64,000 bases of DNA from Lathyrus oleraceus (GCF_024323335.1 NC_066580.1:442285851-442349850), one strand, 5' to 3'. Positions 49,591 through 62,601 are shown, numbered from the stretch's first letter. Translations and numbers: made by a program. Notes: a model not told the origin generated them from the letters alone.

Positions 49591-52500
49591 CAATCCATTA
49601 TGAACCTGTCGATATGAACAGCCTCGGCTTTCAGATGATCAGGGTAAAGAGTGATTGAATACCAAGAACAAACGAACAATTTGCACTCTGATGGGAAAAT
49701 AATTAACCATGCCTGTCAGAATCAGCAAAGAAGCAATCTCAAAAAAAAAAAAGAATCCGTCTGGTACGGAGAAAGCCGGCCTGAACACCGAAACAGCAAT
49801 GTCGACCTGGATACCAAAATAAATGGTAACACAGGGATAACCAGGGCCTGAACGCCGTATCCGCTGGGGATTATTATTATTTCTTTTACTTTTTCTTGAA
49901 CCCCGAAACTTTCTGATTGATTTCCCTTTTTTTTTTTGCTTTTCTTGAACCCCGAACAAATATTTTCGCGCGTATGATCCCCGATCATCGCATTTGAACC
50001 CCGACATCTTCATAGTAGTCTTGTTTGCCAAACAATGAACCCTGCTCTCCAATTGAACCCCAGTCGCCTGACGATAACTCACGATCGCCGTTGTGAACCC
50101 CGTTCTCCAGAAAACACCCCGTGTCTCCCTTTCTCCATTTGAACCCCGTTCTCCGTTTTCTCGTGATAATTCCATTGGCAATGTCGGAAATAACACCAAC
50201 CACCACTCTGATGGCGACATATCAAAGGGTATTCGACCAGACATTTACCAATGACTGGGAAGAAACTCGACGTTTACTGACATCGAACAATGATGTTTAC
50301 TGACACCAAAGACAGAATATTTGACCAGACATTTACTGATGACCGGGGAGAAAACCCGACGTTTACTGACATCGAACAATGATGTTTACTGACACCAAAG
50401 AAAATACTCGACCAGACATTTGTTGATGACTGGGAAGAAACTCGACGTTTACTGACATCGAACAATGATGTTTACAGACACCAAAGAAAGGATACTCGAC
50501 CAGACATTTACTGATGACTGGGAAGGAACTCGACGTTTACTGACATCGAACAATGATGTTTACAGACACCAAAGAAAGGATACTCGACCAGACATTTACT
50601 GATGACTGGGAAGGAACTCGACGTTTACTGACATCGAACAATGATGTTTACAGACACCAAAGAAAGGAAATTACGGGGATCGACACGACACTTACTGGTA
50701 TCACAAGGATGACATCTACATATGTCAAAACCAGGCAGACGCTTGCCGGGGACTATCTGGGGAATACTGTTGCTCCAAAATCACGATGCTGAACTCCTCA
50801 GAGTAACACCTTCCAACTTCCATCTCGCACGACAAAAATCTTCCTCCAATATCGCACTATCGGGGGGGGGGGGGGGGAATACCATTGACCCAACGTCACA
50901 ATGCTAAACTCCTCAGAGTAACATCTTCCGGTGAAATAACTCTCAAACGGTAACCTCGGCTTGATTTGCGCTGATCGCGTAATGCTGAGGCTGATTTTCC
51001 AACTAGCGAAACCACTTCTCAAGTGGTAACCACAGCTTGAGTAGCATCTTCACCAACTGGCGAAACCAAATCTCAAACGGTAACCACGGCTTGAGACTAG
51101 CTGATGCTTGCGATGATGATGCATGATTTTTCTTAGTGCAATGCTCCATAATTATGGAAATGCTACGCAATTTATTATGCAATATGCTATGATCTCTTAA
51201 ATGATGCATGCATAAAAAGTATCCCCCTCAAGGGACTCTCTTGGGGAGCTTGAGGCACTCTGTTGAGGAACCCACTAACACTCCAACCTCCACCCTGCTG
51301 AGGAATAGCACTACTGCTGGGAAATAGGCCACCCTCACTAGGGATGACCTCCACTGAACCCGATCCTCTTGGGGACTTCGTTGGGTAGAAACCACCACCG
51401 CACTCTGCGGGGAAACAACGGTCTTCGACTTGCTGGGGAATTAACAAGCTCTGCCCTGCCAGGGGAAATAGCTACCCACAAACACCTATGCTGGAAAATA
51501 GCAACCTTCAGGCCTGGTTACTGGGGAAACACCGATCTCAAATCTACTGGGGAGATAACCATCCCGACCCTGCTAGGGAAGACTCGGAAATTCTGGCACA
51601 AAACACTCGTCGACTCGTCGAACCTTGGTATTCAACATCCAAATCCAGTGTCAGCTTTCCACTTTTGAGAGCTCCCAGACTCGTCTGGACTTTTCTGATT
51701 CATCACCTTGTATTCTCGACTTCTCCATACTCCACAGAGATCGCACTCCCTGGATTCATACAAGCTTCCCAGTCCTCAGACTTTAAAGAGTCTTCTTGAT
51801 TAATCTTCCAGGATCGTCGTACGTCTTTCGTCGTCTTTTCACCATTCCTCAATTCATTGTCCCTGATTGGACTCCACGGGGATCTTTTGTCAAAAGCTTC
51901 ACATCACAACCTGCAAGTGAGTGAAAATATCTAACAACACCTGCAAAAAAAAGATCATCGGATAAAAACGTGCCCCAAGCGTGCCAAACTTTCAACACCT
52001 GGGTCACTCAACCTTCCGAATAAGATTTCAAGTTTTCAATCCTATAAACATGCATTGGAAGGGATCTCCATGTTTCGAAATGCAAAGATTCTTTATCAAA
52101 ATAAACAGATGTTTTTGCAATCAAAGCGGTTATGAAAACAAAAACAAAATTGTTTGACTGAATATGCATTTTATTGATTGAAAAGGTGTGGCTCAAACTG
52201 AGCAATACAAAGGAAGCAATTCCTGAAAAGAGGTAATTGCGCACAAAAGGAAATATCTATCCTAATGGCAATGCGAAACCATGATTTCATCGAGTTCCAA
52301 CTCGGTTACACCCCATATGTCCTCAGACTCTCCGCACTTTCCGCCTTCTGAACAAGACGCTTCCGACCGATCCCTACCGGGGATTACCCACGTGTCTTAA
52401 CCCAAGTACAAACGATCATGCCAGACGCAGTTGTTCGTTTCAATCCCTCTTTTGCTTGGACCGCCCTTTCGGGTTTTCAGTCCACCGGGATACCCTTTTT

Positions 52501-52651
52501 TTCCCAAGCCGCCTTTTCAGGTTTTCGACTTGCCGGGTGTACATTTTTCCTTTTTATCCCTAATTTTTGCCCGAACCTTTTCATTTTTCCCGGTTCGCCG
52601 GGATGCCCATTTTTGCCTGGACCATTTTATTCTTTTCGTCCAGCGGGTCTC
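49591..52651 (-). repeat. 3' UTR of Ogre C with several repeat blocks
   Basis: Non-coding, between the pol stop (52652) and the PPT. It holds a CTGAACCCCG-type dispersed repeat (49.85-50.16 kb), an 88-bp tandem array (50206-50672), a run of 16 G (50862-50877), a CAAACGGTAACCACGGCTTGA-like pair (50.94-51.09 kb), a ~35-bp degenerate series with TGCTGGGGAA (51.25-51.57 kb), and ~50-bp degenerate GGGTTTTC...CCGGG units just after pol (52.45-52.64 kb). ORFs in it are repeat translations. Confidence 0.75.
50206..50672 (-). repeat. 88-bp tandem array in the Ogre C 3' UTR
   Basis: About five copies. AACAATGATG recurs at 50287, 50375, 50461, 50549 and 50637, giving periods of 88, 86, 88 and 88 bp. 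The unit contains CTCGACCAGACATTTACTGA and ACTCGACGTTTACTGACATC. The last copies are nearly identical, the first more diverged, as expected for recent expansion from one side. Confidence 0.9.
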
Positions 52652-54377
52652 TTATACGAAGTATTTTTTAACTGCGTCCGCATTCACAGGGGATGGAAAA
52701 TCCTCACCATCCATGGTCGTTAACAATAAGGCTCCGCCAGAGAAAACCTTCTTGACCACGAATGGACCTTCATAATTGGGTGTCCACTTGCCCCACGATC
52801 GCCTTGAGGAAGAAGGATCCTTTTCAATACCAGCTCTCCCACATGGTACGTACGAGGTCGCACTCCTCGGTTAACAACACGCTTCACTCACTGGATACAA
52901 CTGCCCCATGATAAGTATTTGCCAGTCTCTTTTCCTCAATCAGGCTCAACGCGTCATACCGAGTCCTTATTCATTCAGCCTTCTCCAATTAGGACCTCAA
53001 ATGGTAGCACCGATTCCTCCTCATACTCCTGCGCAGAAGGCATTGCCCCAGTAGATGTACGCAACGAGGTTCGATACCCAGGATACAAGTTTCGCACTCA
53101 ACCACCATTGCGGGTGTCTTCACCTGTCAGTCGGGCAGCAAGAGAAATGTGGGATCTTTTTGGCGTAACCAAAATGGCACTAACTCATCCATATTAACCT
53201 CCCCCATCAGACATCAGAATCCGTTCGGATTCAGGGTCAGGCCCCTCCTCCGGGATCGGTTCCTCACAATCTTTCGATTTGAGCACCTCGAGATGTCCTC
53301 ATCAGGGAACTCAAACTTCCTTGGTTGATAATCCTCAATGGGTTACTGGGCGATGTAATCGGACAATACACTCCCCTCGATTGCTTTCTGAGAGGTATAC
53401 TGAATATCATATTCAATCAAAATCATTTGCCCTCTCGCAACCCGTCCGGTCGATGCTGGCTTCTCAATATTGGCTTCCCCAAATACATACCTGATCGGAT
53501 CCATCTTGGAAATCCACAAAGTGGTACGAACCAGCATATACTGTCTCGGCCGGCGAGCAGCCTATGCCAAAGTACAGCAAGTTTTCTCGAGCAGTGAATG
53601 TATTGCTCACAGTCGGTAGACTCTTTGCTAAGGTAAATTGCATGCTCTTTTCGACCAGACTCGTCATGCTGCCCCAGTACACACCTCATAGACCCCTCAA
53701 GGGCTGTCAAGTATAGGGTTTACGGTCTCTCTCCATAGGGAGGCAACAGAATCGGAGGCTCCTGCAACTTATTCTTTTATTTCTCAATGCCCCTTGGCAA
53801 CCATTATTCCACCTGACCGTTTGATCTCTTTTTGTTTTTGATTCAGGCATTTCTTGCATTGCTTTTTCCTTTTCTTTTCTTTTTAATTTTTTTTCTTTTT
53901 TTTTTAGCAGGATCGACCTCGATTCCTCTTTCGCTCACAATAAGCCCTAGCCACTTACCAGACCGCACTCTGATAGTGCACTTATTCGGATTCAACCTCA
54001 GTCTGAATTGTCTCAAACCGATCGACCAACTTGACCCGATCTACCGGATGCCCTTCTCCTGTTTGGGACTTTGCGATCATGTCATCAACATAGCATTTGA
54101 TTCCACGATGAATCATATCATGAAACAAAGTCACTCGGATACGTGGCACCGGCGTTCTGCTTCACTAAAGGACAATCTTCTCTCACTGGTAGCTTGTGCA
54201 CCGCGATGTCAGTAAGGTATCCACATGCTCTTTCAAGAAAGCTACCATTCTGCTCTTGACACTTCCCTCCAAAGCGGCCCCGATTTTCACTTCTTTTCTG
54301 ACCTCGTCGGTACCCAGATTCACAATCTCAACTTGCTCCTCGTGCGGCTGAATCACCTTCTCCTCTTGTTTCAACAA
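52652..54377 (-). pseudogene. Ogre C pol remnant (RT, RNase H, integrase C-terminus)
   Basis: Minus strand: the segment leading to RT (EEKVIQPHEEQVEIVNLGTDE, 54377-54183); then, after loss of the RT fingers and most of the palm, KQNAGATYPS and a mutated catalytic region (54.15-53.95 kb). A poly-T/A-rich interruption lies around 53.87-53.91 kb. Gypsy RNase H pieces follow (LEGSMRCVLGQHDESGRKEHAIY, 53.71-53.34 kb). The end of integrase is KWTPNYEGPFVVKKVFSGGA and SPVNADAVKKYFV (52.78-52.66 kb), stopping at TAA 52654-52652. Most of integrase is unrecognisable. Not functional. Confidence 0.7.
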
Positions 54378-54780
54378 TCTGGCTAATTCCTCCGGCAGTT
54401 AACAATCTTCTTCGCCTTATTCTTCGGCATGATAGATCGGATTGTCGAAGTCATACAAAGGTGTAACCGAATTGTTATCAATGAGATCCGGAGGATTATT
54501 TTTTGAAATCGGAACGAGACAAACCAAAAAGGGGAAGAATGAAAACAAACATTGCCATTTTTATTTATTTTAAAACTGCAAAAATAAACGAAAAACAGGG
54601 AACACCGCTTTTATTGTGAAAAACATCCATTTATTAATGATGCAAAATGTTGCAACATGAAACACATGAGGTGACCCTTACAATGGACCACTACGTTTCG
54701 GGCAAAACGTATGGTTTTCATGCAAACAGAATTGAAAAATAGAAATACCACTCTTCATGATGAGTGACAGTGGTGATCTT
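54378..54780 (-). other. Spacer between gag and RT of Ogre C (protease missing)
   Basis: Where D has about 1.7 kb of protease plus intron, C has only ~400 bp of AT-rich sequence. A TTTTTGCAG (54594-54586) on the minus strand could be the remnant of the intron acceptor. No protease motif is present. Confidence 0.4.
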
Positions 54781-56170
54781 TTAGGCCTTCCAGTTCTGGA
54801 CTTCCATCCCTGGTACGCACGGTTTTATCCAACCATCAAACTCGCAGTCACTGTCAGCCTCTTCACCCACCGCACAGACGTGACCTGAATCTTCAGCAAT
54901 TGCACCCACCATTGCCTGACCATGCACCGACATGGGATTAGCATTAACATTCAGAGATGGTGCAAAATTGATGGCCTTGGAGTCTACCAAGTCTTGGACA
55001 ACATGCTTAAAGGCTCTACAACCCTCGATGTTATGCCCTGGCGTACCAGAATGAAATTCACACTTGGCATTCTCATCATAATTAGGGGGCTTCTGATCTG
55101 ATCTTACCGGAGCCATCGTCCTTGGCTGAACCAACCCAAGATCCATCAACTTTTTAAACAATAAAGCATATGTCACGGGTGGCCTATCAAATTGACGATC
55201 AATCCCCTTTCCTCTCACTTGGTACCCATCTCTCTGTGCTCTCTGTTGGGGTGGCTGACGTTGCCGTTGTACCGATTGATTACCAACAGAAATTGTTACC
55301 GCAGTAGTGTGCTGGTAGTAACGATCCCTACCGTGTCCCACTTGGGCATACACAACACTCGATTCACCCTCATTCTTGCGCTGACCATTCCCAAATGGCT
55401 TCTTTACTCCAGACGACGGAGCATTTCCCTGTATTTCCCCATTCTCAGCCAACTTTCAATTCTTTCACCAGCCACTACTATGTCTGCAAAGCCAGTGACG
55501 GGACAACCCACCATCCTTTCAGCAAAAACCCCCTGCAGGGTACCCATGAATAGATCAGACATCTCCCGATCCACCAGCGGAGGTTGAACTCTGGCAGCCA
55601 ACTCCCTCCATCTTTATGCGTATTCTTTAAACCCTTCATTTGGCTTCTGAGACATACCCTGCAACTGGGTACGGCTAGGAGCCATGTCAGCATTAAACTG
55701 GTACTGTTTAAAGAATGCATCTCCGAGATCCTGCCAGCTCTTGACATCTGATGATCTCAACTTGGTATACCATTCAAGAGATCCGCCAGACAGACTGTCT
55801 TGGAAAAAGTACATCCAGAGCTTCTGATCCGTTGTATAGGCAGAAATTTTCCGAACAAAGGCCTGGAGATGAGTTTCCGGGCAAGAACTCCCATTGTATT
55901 TATCAAACGCAGGCGCTTTGAACTTCTGTGGAATCACAATCCCCTCTACCAGCCCCATGTTCGACATGTTGACAACCCCCGGAGTAGCATGGCTTTCCAG
56001 AGCCCTGATCTTCTCTGCTAGCACCTGAATTTCCTTGTTTGGCGGTTGGCCACCGTACTGGCCAAATTGTTCATTTAGTATGGAGAACTGATCCACTTCT
56101 CTATCTTCCAAGGCTTCTAGGAAAGGGGGGAACTGATTATCCTTCACACTATTGCCCATATTACCGGGTC
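54781..56170 (-). pseudogene. Ogre C gag (5' truncated, broken)
   Basis: The first segment (56159-55614) carries the gag domain: FDKYNGSSCPETHLQAFVRK, WMYFFQDSLSGGSLEWY, FFKQYQFNADMAPSR, GFKEYA, then TAA (55616-55614) where Gln is expected. The reading frame continues as RWRELAARVQPPLVDREM and GFADIVVAGERIE to ~55460, then shifts to the 55452-54781 segment with GNGQRKNEGE, a Gln/Arg-rich stretch, VTYALLFKKLMDLGLV and a knuckle-like KCEFHSGTPGHNIEGC. Tekay insertion at 56171 removed the N-terminus. Confidence 0.75.
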
Positions 56171-58188
56171 TGTAACACCCTTCTAAAATACCCCAATTAT
56201 TTAATTAAAAATAATAAACATATAACAATCAGAGTAATTATGCCATTCAAGGGTGTCACACAATCATTCACACCATTCAGCAATATAACAGTCATGCTCT
56301 TTTATTAATCCAAAACATAAATATTTGCATAAAACGCAGCGGATAGAGATCTCCTCAATCATGTAAAACATGTAACATTCACATGTAAATTATTCAACAA
56401 TATAAAACATCTCATCCCGATGTTACACCTATCAGAGCACGACCCACTAAGGAGACTACACTAGACTCCAAGCATTCGCTTCTACTCAACTCATTTCTCG
56501 TTACCTGAAAAATAGTTGTAAGGGTGAGTTCCTCAATCAATATAATAAGCATTATGAAATATCATGTAATGCTAAGTAAATAACACATTAATCACCCTAA
56601 TCACAACCTACAATCAGTAACAGCACATCAGCTCGACATCATACTCACACCAACATAAATCACAAGTATAATCTCAAATCATACTCCAAAACATCACAAA
56701 TACACGTATAATATTGGAATACATCCATTCATATTATACGCCATACATACATTATGCAATGAGACTCCACACATACGGTACCGACTATTCTTGAACATAT
56801 AGTTCAACTTCACCGACCAATCCAGGTACGGCTACCAAGCTCACTAGTCCCACTCATTTGAGACCTAGTGACTCACATCACTAATTCCTCACTATGGGAA
56901 TTAGCTACCACCCCAAGGGCCATGCTATGCACGCTAACTCACCTAGCATGCAAACACCAACAACAGTCCAAAATGACTAACATCACTAATTCCTCACCAC
57001 GGGAATTAGCTACCACCATAAAGGCCACAATATGCATGCTAATCACCTAGCAATGCAACATCCACAACAATTCAAGAATAGACATATGCTCACACTCTAA
57101 GCCATAAAACAGTCTATTCACAAATGCATACACAACTGATACATTCATAGCATTCTGCATACGATCATACATTCCTCAACACATGTATCAAAACATTATA
57201 TCATGTCAATTAATTAATCACAGTATTAGCATGCTCTACTAATACCTATACTGCTCAAAACAGCGGGATATAATCCCTATTACATCATACGCCAACATAG
57301 GCTAACTCTCAGTTATGTACACAACATAAAAAAGCTAATTTTTCCACTCTGCAACAGTGTTAACCGGTTAACGCCCTGGGTTAACCGGTTAACGCAGCAC
57401 AACACGCCTCCTGTCCCAAAACTTAACAGTGTTAACCGGTTAACGCCCTGGGTTAACCGGTTAACGCAGCACAAACAGCAATATTTCAGCAATCACAACA
57501 GTGTTAACCGGTTAACACCCTGGGTTAACCGGTTAACGCAGACAAAACACCAATTTTCACAATTCAAAACAGTGTTAACCGGTTAACACCCTGGTTTAAC
57601 CGGTTAACGCAAGACAGAAGCTGTTCCTGCGCTAACTCAAGGCAGAATGCAGAATTCTCCGCATTTTCCGCCGTTGGAGGACTTCCGGACCTCCGATTTC
57701 GATTCCGTAAAAAGCCATACGTTCGGAATTTCACCACTAACCCAAACACAGATTCAATTACAGTCTAAATACAATTTATCCAATCCAATTCTTCAGCATC
57801 AACAATCCCAACTAGGGTCAAATTAACGGCTTATCACTACCCATCACATATTATCCCATAATACCCATTAATTGAGATAAACCCCCCTTACCTGAGTAAT
57901 CCGGCGAATCTCAAGCTCCAAGCTCTTCTCTTCTTCAACCTTCTTCCTCTTGCTCTGCCTCTTGCCCTTTTCCACTTTCACGATCGCTTTCTGCTTTTCA
58001 CGTAAAACCTTGTTTTCCAAAATGAACTCTTTTCTCATATTTCCCACTTATATATATTTTCCAAATAATAATAATAATAATAATAATCCAATAATAATAA
58101 CAATAAAATTTCCAATTATTTAATTAAATTAATAAATAAATTATTAACTCAATTTAAATAATTATTTTATTATTATCGGGGTGTTACA
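56171..58188 (-). repeat. 3' LTR of the Tekay element (2018 bp)
   Basis: Minus strand TGTAACACCCCGATAATAATA ... AGAAGGGTGTTACA, with a 10-base inverted repeat TGTAACACCC/GGGTGTTACA at the ends. A TATA-like stretch lies near 58050. A block of eight GTTAACCGGTTAAC palindromes lies at 57359-57608. Confidence 0.95.
57359..57608 (-). repeat. Four-unit repeat with paired GTTAACCGGTTAAC palindromes
   Basis: The palindrome occurs at 57359, 57380, 57431, 57452, 57503, 57524 and 57574 perfectly, and at 57595 with one change (TTTAACCGGTTAAC). Pairs are spaced 21 bp (two helical turns) and repeat every 71-72 bp. The 5' LTR keeps the same layout up to the window end. Confidence 0.95.
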
Positions 58189-58201
58189 ACTCTCCCCCAC
58201 T
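58189..58201 (-). promoter_or_regulatory. Polypurine tract of the Tekay element
   Basis: AGTGGGGGAGAGT on the minus strand, directly before the 3' LTR start TGTAACACCCC. The gag-pol stop lies 30 bases upstream. Confidence 0.9.
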
Positions 58202-58230
58202 AAAAGAGTTTTCGTCCTCGAAAACATACC

Positions 58231-61200
58231 TCAAGCGAACAACTCTGGGTAAGACTCCTTCATCTTACTCTCCAGTTCCCAAGTCACGTTGCCACCTGCT
58301 GGTCCTCCCCAAGCTACCTTCACCAAGGCAATCTCTTTACCCCGCAACTGCTTCAACTCTCGATCCTCGATCCTCATAGGTGATGTTTCAACAGTCAGGT
58401 TATCTCTCACCTGTACATCATCTACTTGGACTACATGCGACGGATCATGAATGTACCTCCTCAACTGAGACACATGAAAAACTTCATGCAAATTTGCAAG
58501 CGACGGCGGTAAAGCGATACGATAGGCTACCTCCCCTATCCTCTCCAAAATCTGATAAGGACCAATAAATCGAGGTGTCAACTTCTTCGACTTCAAAGCT
58601 CGACCAACACCAGTTATCGGAGTAACGCGAAGAAACACATGATCTCCCTCTTGGAACTCAAGTGACTTCCTCCTCTTATCATGATAACTCTTCTGACGAC
58701 TCTGAGCAATTCTCATCTTCTCCTGAATCATCTTAATCTTTTCTGTAGTCTGTTGAACAATCTCCGGTCCAACCACAGCACTCTCACCGGACTCATACCA
58801 ACATAAAGGCGTCCGACATCTCCTACCATACAAAGCTTCAAACGGTGCCATACCAATGCTCGAATGAAAACTATTGTTGTAGGTAAACTCAATCAAAGGC
58901 AAATAACAATCCCAAGCACCTCCCTTTTCCAAAACACAAGCTCTCAAAAGATCCTCTAATGACTGAATCGTCCTCTCAGTCTGACCATCAGTCTGCGGAT
59001 GATATGCAGAACTCAATCTCAGCTTAGTTCCCAAAGCCCTCTGCAAACCTTCCCAAAACTTCGATGTAAATCTAGGATCCCTGTCCGAAACAATACTCGA
59101 CGGAATACCATGCAAACTTACAATCTTCTCAATATACAACTCGGCTAATCTCTCTAACGGATAATCCATTCTGATCGGAATGAAATGAGCCGACTTTGTC
59201 AATCTGTCAACAATCACCCAAATAGCTTCACAATTCTTACTTGTCCTCGGTAAACCAGAAACAAAATCCATACTGATACTATCCCACTTCCACTCTGGAA
59301 TAGCCAACGGTTGCATTAGCCCAGACGGCTTCTGATGCTCAATCTTTGACTTCTGACAAGTCAAACAGGAATAAACAAAACTTGCAATTTCTCTTTTCAT
59401 TCCCGGCCACCAAAATAACTTTTTCAAATCATGATACATCTTCGTAGCTCCAGGATGAATACTCAAACCACTACGATGTCCTTCTTCAAGAATACTCTTC
59501 TTAAGTTCGGTAACATCCGTAATACACACCCGATTACCAAATTTCAAAACACCATTCTCATCAACTCTGAATTCACCACCTTGGCCTTGATTCACTAAAG
59601 TCAACTTATCAACCAAAAACACATCGGATTTCTGACCCTCTCTGATCTCATCCAGAATACCACTTGTTAACTTCAACATTCCCAATTTAACACTATTGTG
59701 AGTACTCTCACACACCAAACTCAAATCTCTAAACTGCTCAATTAAATCCAATTCTTTAACCATTAACATAGACATATGCAATGATTTCCGACTCAGTGCA
59801 TCAGCCACTACGTTTGCTTTACCCGGATGGTAATTCAAACCAAAGTCGTAATCCTTCAGAAACTCTAACCATCTCCGCTGTCTCATATTCAGCTCTTTCT
59901 GATCAAACAAATACTTTAAACTTTTATGGTCACTGAAAACCTCAAATCTTGATCCATACAAGTAATGCCTCCATAATTTCAGAACAAATACCACAGCTGC
60001 CAACTCTAAATCATGTGTCGGATAGTTCCTCTCATGAACCCTCAGTTGTCTCGAAGCATAAGCTATAACCTGCTTATTCTGCATCAACACACCACCTAAA
60101 CCCAACAATGAAGCATCACAGTAAACTTCAAATGGTTCCGACGAACTCGGTAATATCAGAATAGGAGCAGTAGTCAACCTCCTCTTTAACTCTTGGAAAC
60201 CTTCTTCACATTTTGAGTCCCAAACAAATGCTTGCCCCTTTCTAGTCAACATCGTCAACGGTAACGCCAACTTAGAAAATCCCTCAATGAACTTCCTATA
60301 ATAACCAGCCAAACCAAGAAAACTTCGAATCTCAGCAACAGACTTCGGAGCTTCCCACTTAGATACCGCTTCTATCTTAGAAGGATCAACAGCAACACCA
60401 CCTCTTGAAATCACATGACCAAGAAAACTAACCTCTTCTAACCAAAATTCACATTTAGAGAGTTTAGCAAATAACTTCTTTTCTCGTAGAACTTCTAAAA
60501 CCACTCTCAAATGCTCAGCATGCTCTTCTTCAGATTTCGAATACACCAAAATGTCATCAATAAACACCACAACAAACTGGTCTAGGTACGGATGGAAAAT
60601 CCTATTCATATACTCCATAAATACTCCAGGCGCATTAGTCACACCAAAAGGCATTACAGAATACTCATAGTGTCCATACCTTGTTCTGAAAGCAGTCTTC
60701 TGAATATCCTCAGTTTTCACACGTATCTGATGATACCCAGATCTCAAATCTATTTTGCTGAACACACTCGCACCAACCAACTGATCCATCAAATCATCAA
60801 TCCTCGGCAAAGGATACCGATTCTTGATCGTCACTTTATTCAGTTGCCTGTAGTCCACACACAACCTCATAGTACCTTCTTTCTTCTTAACCAACAACAC
60901 TGGTGCACCCCACGGTGACACACTAGGACGAATAAATTTCTTATCCAACAGATCTTCCAGCTGACCCTTCAATTCAGCTAACTCAACAGCAGACATACGA
61001 TACGGAGCCATCGATATCGGTCTAGTACCAGGTACCAAATCAATCGAGAACTCAACTTCACGCTCTGGCGGCAATTCATTCACTTCCTCAGGAAACACAT
61101 TAGGAAAATCACACACCACTGCTAGATCGCCAATCACCAGTTTATCTTTAGCCTCCAAAGTCGCTAACAGCATAAACAACTCTGCCCCATCTGCTACTTC

Positions 61201-62601
61201 CTCATTCACCTGCCTGGCTGATAGAAACAAACTCTTTCCCTCCTCAATCTCAGGAAATATCACAGTCTTATCAAAACAATTGATAGAAACTCGGTTAAAC
61301 ACCAACCAGTTCATACCCAAGATAACGTCAATCTGCACTAGTGGAAGACACACAAGGTCTATCCCAAAATCTTTACCAAAAATACTCAAAGGACAATTCA
61401 AACAAACTGAAGTAGTAGTCACTGAACCCTTCGCAGGAGTATCAATCACCATACTTCCAAGCATCTCAGATATCTCTAACTTAAGTTTCACAGCACAATC
61501 CAAAGATATAAAGGAATGAGTAGCACCGGTGTCAATAATAGCTACAAGAGGAAAGCCATTAATATAACACGTACCTCGGATCAAACGATCATCTGCAGAA
61601 GTCTCAGAACCCGATAAAGCAAAGACCTTGCCTCCTGACTGATTCTCTTTCTTCGGCTTAGGACACTGTGGACTGATATGACCCACCTCTCCACAGTTGA
61701 AGCAAGTCAGAGTCTTCAACCGGCACTCTGCAGCCAAATGACCACCTTTACCACACTTGAAACACTTCTTCTCAACACTAGCACACTCATGGAAACGATG
61801 TCCCGCCTGACCACATCTGTAACATTTAGCAGGGGCACTAGAGTCTCCCCCACTAGGCCTCTTCATCCCACTCTGCTTCTGGAAACCTTTGCCAGCTGCA
61901 TACGGTTTCCCACGATCATTCTGATTCTTGCCTTTCCTATCAACTCTCTGTTGATAGCTCTCTGCTCTGGCTTTGGAATCCTGTTCAAAAATCCTGCAAC
62001 AGTCAACCAAGTCAGAAAACACTCTGATCCGCTGATATCCAATAGCCTGTTTGATCTCGGGACGCAACCCGTTCTCAAACTTCACACATTTCGAAAATTC
62101 TCCAGCAGCCTCATTATAGGGAGTGTAATACTTTGACAGCTCTGTGAACTTAGCAGCATACTCCGTAACAGACTTGTTACCCTGCTTCAATTCCAAGAAC
62201 TCTATCTCTTTCTTTCCTCTAACATCCTCTGGAAAATATTTCCTCAGAAATCTCTCTCTGAACACAGCCCAAGTGATCTCAGCATTTCCAGCATTTTCCA
62301 ACTCAGTGCGGGTAGCAACCCACCAATCATCAGCTTCTTCTGACAGCATATGCGTACCGAACCTGACCTTCTGGTTATCGGCACACTCAGTCACTCGGAA
62401 GATTCTCTCTATCTCCTTCAACCACTTCTGAGCGCCATCTGGATCGTATGCTCCCTTGAACATTGGAGGATTGTTCTTCTGGAACTCACTCAATTGACGA
62501 GCAGCTCCCATTCCCACAACATTCGGATTCCCTCCAAGTACTCCAGCTAGCATACCCAGAGCCTCAGCAATCGCAGCATCATCTCTACCTCTTCCAGCCA
62601 T
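58231..62601 (-). CDS. Tekay Gag-Pol polyprotein (intact frame, 1456 codons)
   Basis: A single frame without stop or frameshift. I chose ATG 62601 (MAGRGRDD) because the upstream ATG at 62706 starts only four bases past the PBS and adds 35 residues unlike Tekay gag. Domains (numbering from 62601): retrotransposon gag about 45-210; three CCHC knuckles at 260-313 ([27 protein letters not shown]); protease with IDTGATHSF at 356-; RT with catalytic FIDDIL at 680-685; RNase H with YCDAS at 837-; integrase with an H-H-C-C zinc site at about 1042-1082 and a catalytic D, D35E triad (SMDF, SDRD, TERT); and a C-terminal chromodomain-like segment (about 1409-1456, KVAWGG ... VTWELE). All catalytic residues are present. 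Chromodomains direct integration to certain chromatin. Confidence 0.97.
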   Translation of the reverse strand: MAGRGRDDAAIAEALGMLAGVLGGNPNVVGMGAARQLSEFQKNNPPMFKGAYDPDGAQKWLKEIERIFRVTECADNQKVRFGTHMLSEEADDWWVATRTELENAGNAEITWAVFRERFLRKYFPEDVRGKKEIEFLELKQGNKSVTEYAAKFTELSKYYTPYNEAAGEFSKCVKFENGLRPEIKQAIGYQRIRVFSDLVDCCRIFEQDSKARAESYQQRVDRKGKNQNDRGKPYAAGKGFQKQSGMKRPSGGDSSAPAKCYRCGQAGHRFHECASVEKKCFKCGKGGHLAAECRLKTLTCFNCGEVGHISPQCPKPKKENQSGGKVFALSGSETSADDRLIRGTCYINGFPLVAIIDTGATHSFISLDCAVKLKLEISEMLGSMVIDTPAKGSVTTTSVCLNCPLSIFGKDFGIDLVCLPLVQIDVILGMNWLVFNRVSINCFDKTVIFPEIEEGKSLFLSARQVNEEVADGAELFMLLATLEAKDKLVIGDLAVVCDFPNVFPEEVNELPPEREVEFSIDLVPGTRPISMAPYRMSAVELAELKGQLEDLLDKKFIRPSVSPWGAPVLLVKKKEGTMRLCVDYRQLNKVTIKNRYPLPRIDDLMDQLVGASVFSKIDLRSGYHQIRVKTEDIQKTAFRTRYGHYEYSVMPFGVTNAPGVFMEYMNRIFHPYLDQFVVVFIDDILVYSKSEEEHAEHLRVVLEVLREKKLFAKLSKCEFWLEEVSFLGHVISRGGVAVDPSKIEAVSKWEAPKSVAEIRSFLGLAGYYRKFIEGFSKLALPLTMLTRKGQAFVWDSKCEEGFQELKRRLTTAPILILPSSSEPFEVYCDASLLGLGGVLMQNKQVIAYASRQLRVHERNYPTHDLELAAVVFVLKLWRHYLYGSRFEVFSDHKSLKYLFDQKELNMRQRRWLEFLKDYDFGLNYHPGKANVVADALSRKSLHMSMLMVKELDLIEQFRDLSLVCESTHNSVKLGMLKLTSGILDEIREGQKSDVFLVDKLTLVNQGQGGEFRVDENGVLKFGNRVCITDVTELKKSILEEGHRSGLSIHPGATKMYHDLKKLFWWPGMKREIASFVYSCLTCQKSKIEHQKPSGLMQPLAIPEWKWDSISMDFVSGLPRTSKNCEAIWVIVDRLTKSAHFIPIRMDYPLERLAELYIEKIVSLHGIPSSIVSDRDPRFTSKFWEGLQRALGTKLRLSSAYHPQTDGQTERTIQSLEDLLRACVLEKGGAWDCYLPLIEFTYNNSFHSSIGMAPFEALYGRRCRTPLCWYESGESAVVGPEIVQQTTEKIKMIQEKMRIAQSRQKSYHDKRRKSLEFQEGDHVFLRVTPITGVGRALKSKKLTPRFIGPYQILERIGEVAYRIALPPSLANLHEVFHVSQLRRYIHDPSHVVQVDDVQVRDNLTVETSPMRIEDRELKQLRGKEIALVKVAWGGPAGGNVTWELESKMKESYPELFA

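Larger units (their letters stand above)
44945..56170 (-). mobile_element. Ogre-type element C, 3' part (interrupted by Tekay)
   Basis: Minus-strand order: gag (56170-54781), a remnant before RT, RT/RNase H/integrase pieces (54377-52652), 3' UTR (52651-49591), PPT and 3' LTR (49577-44945). It belongs to the same lineage as D and A but to a different subfamily, as gag and LTR sequences differ. The Tekay element is inserted in gag at 56171, so the 5' LTR and ORF1 should lie to the right of the window. The coding part is strongly degraded. Confidence 0.8.

Noticed and set aside
56868..57050. Identical 60-codon ORF in both Tekay LTRs (also 63424-63606)
   Set aside because: Identity reflects the young LTR pair, not coding constraint; it consists of two copies of an LTR subrepeat and is antisense to the element.
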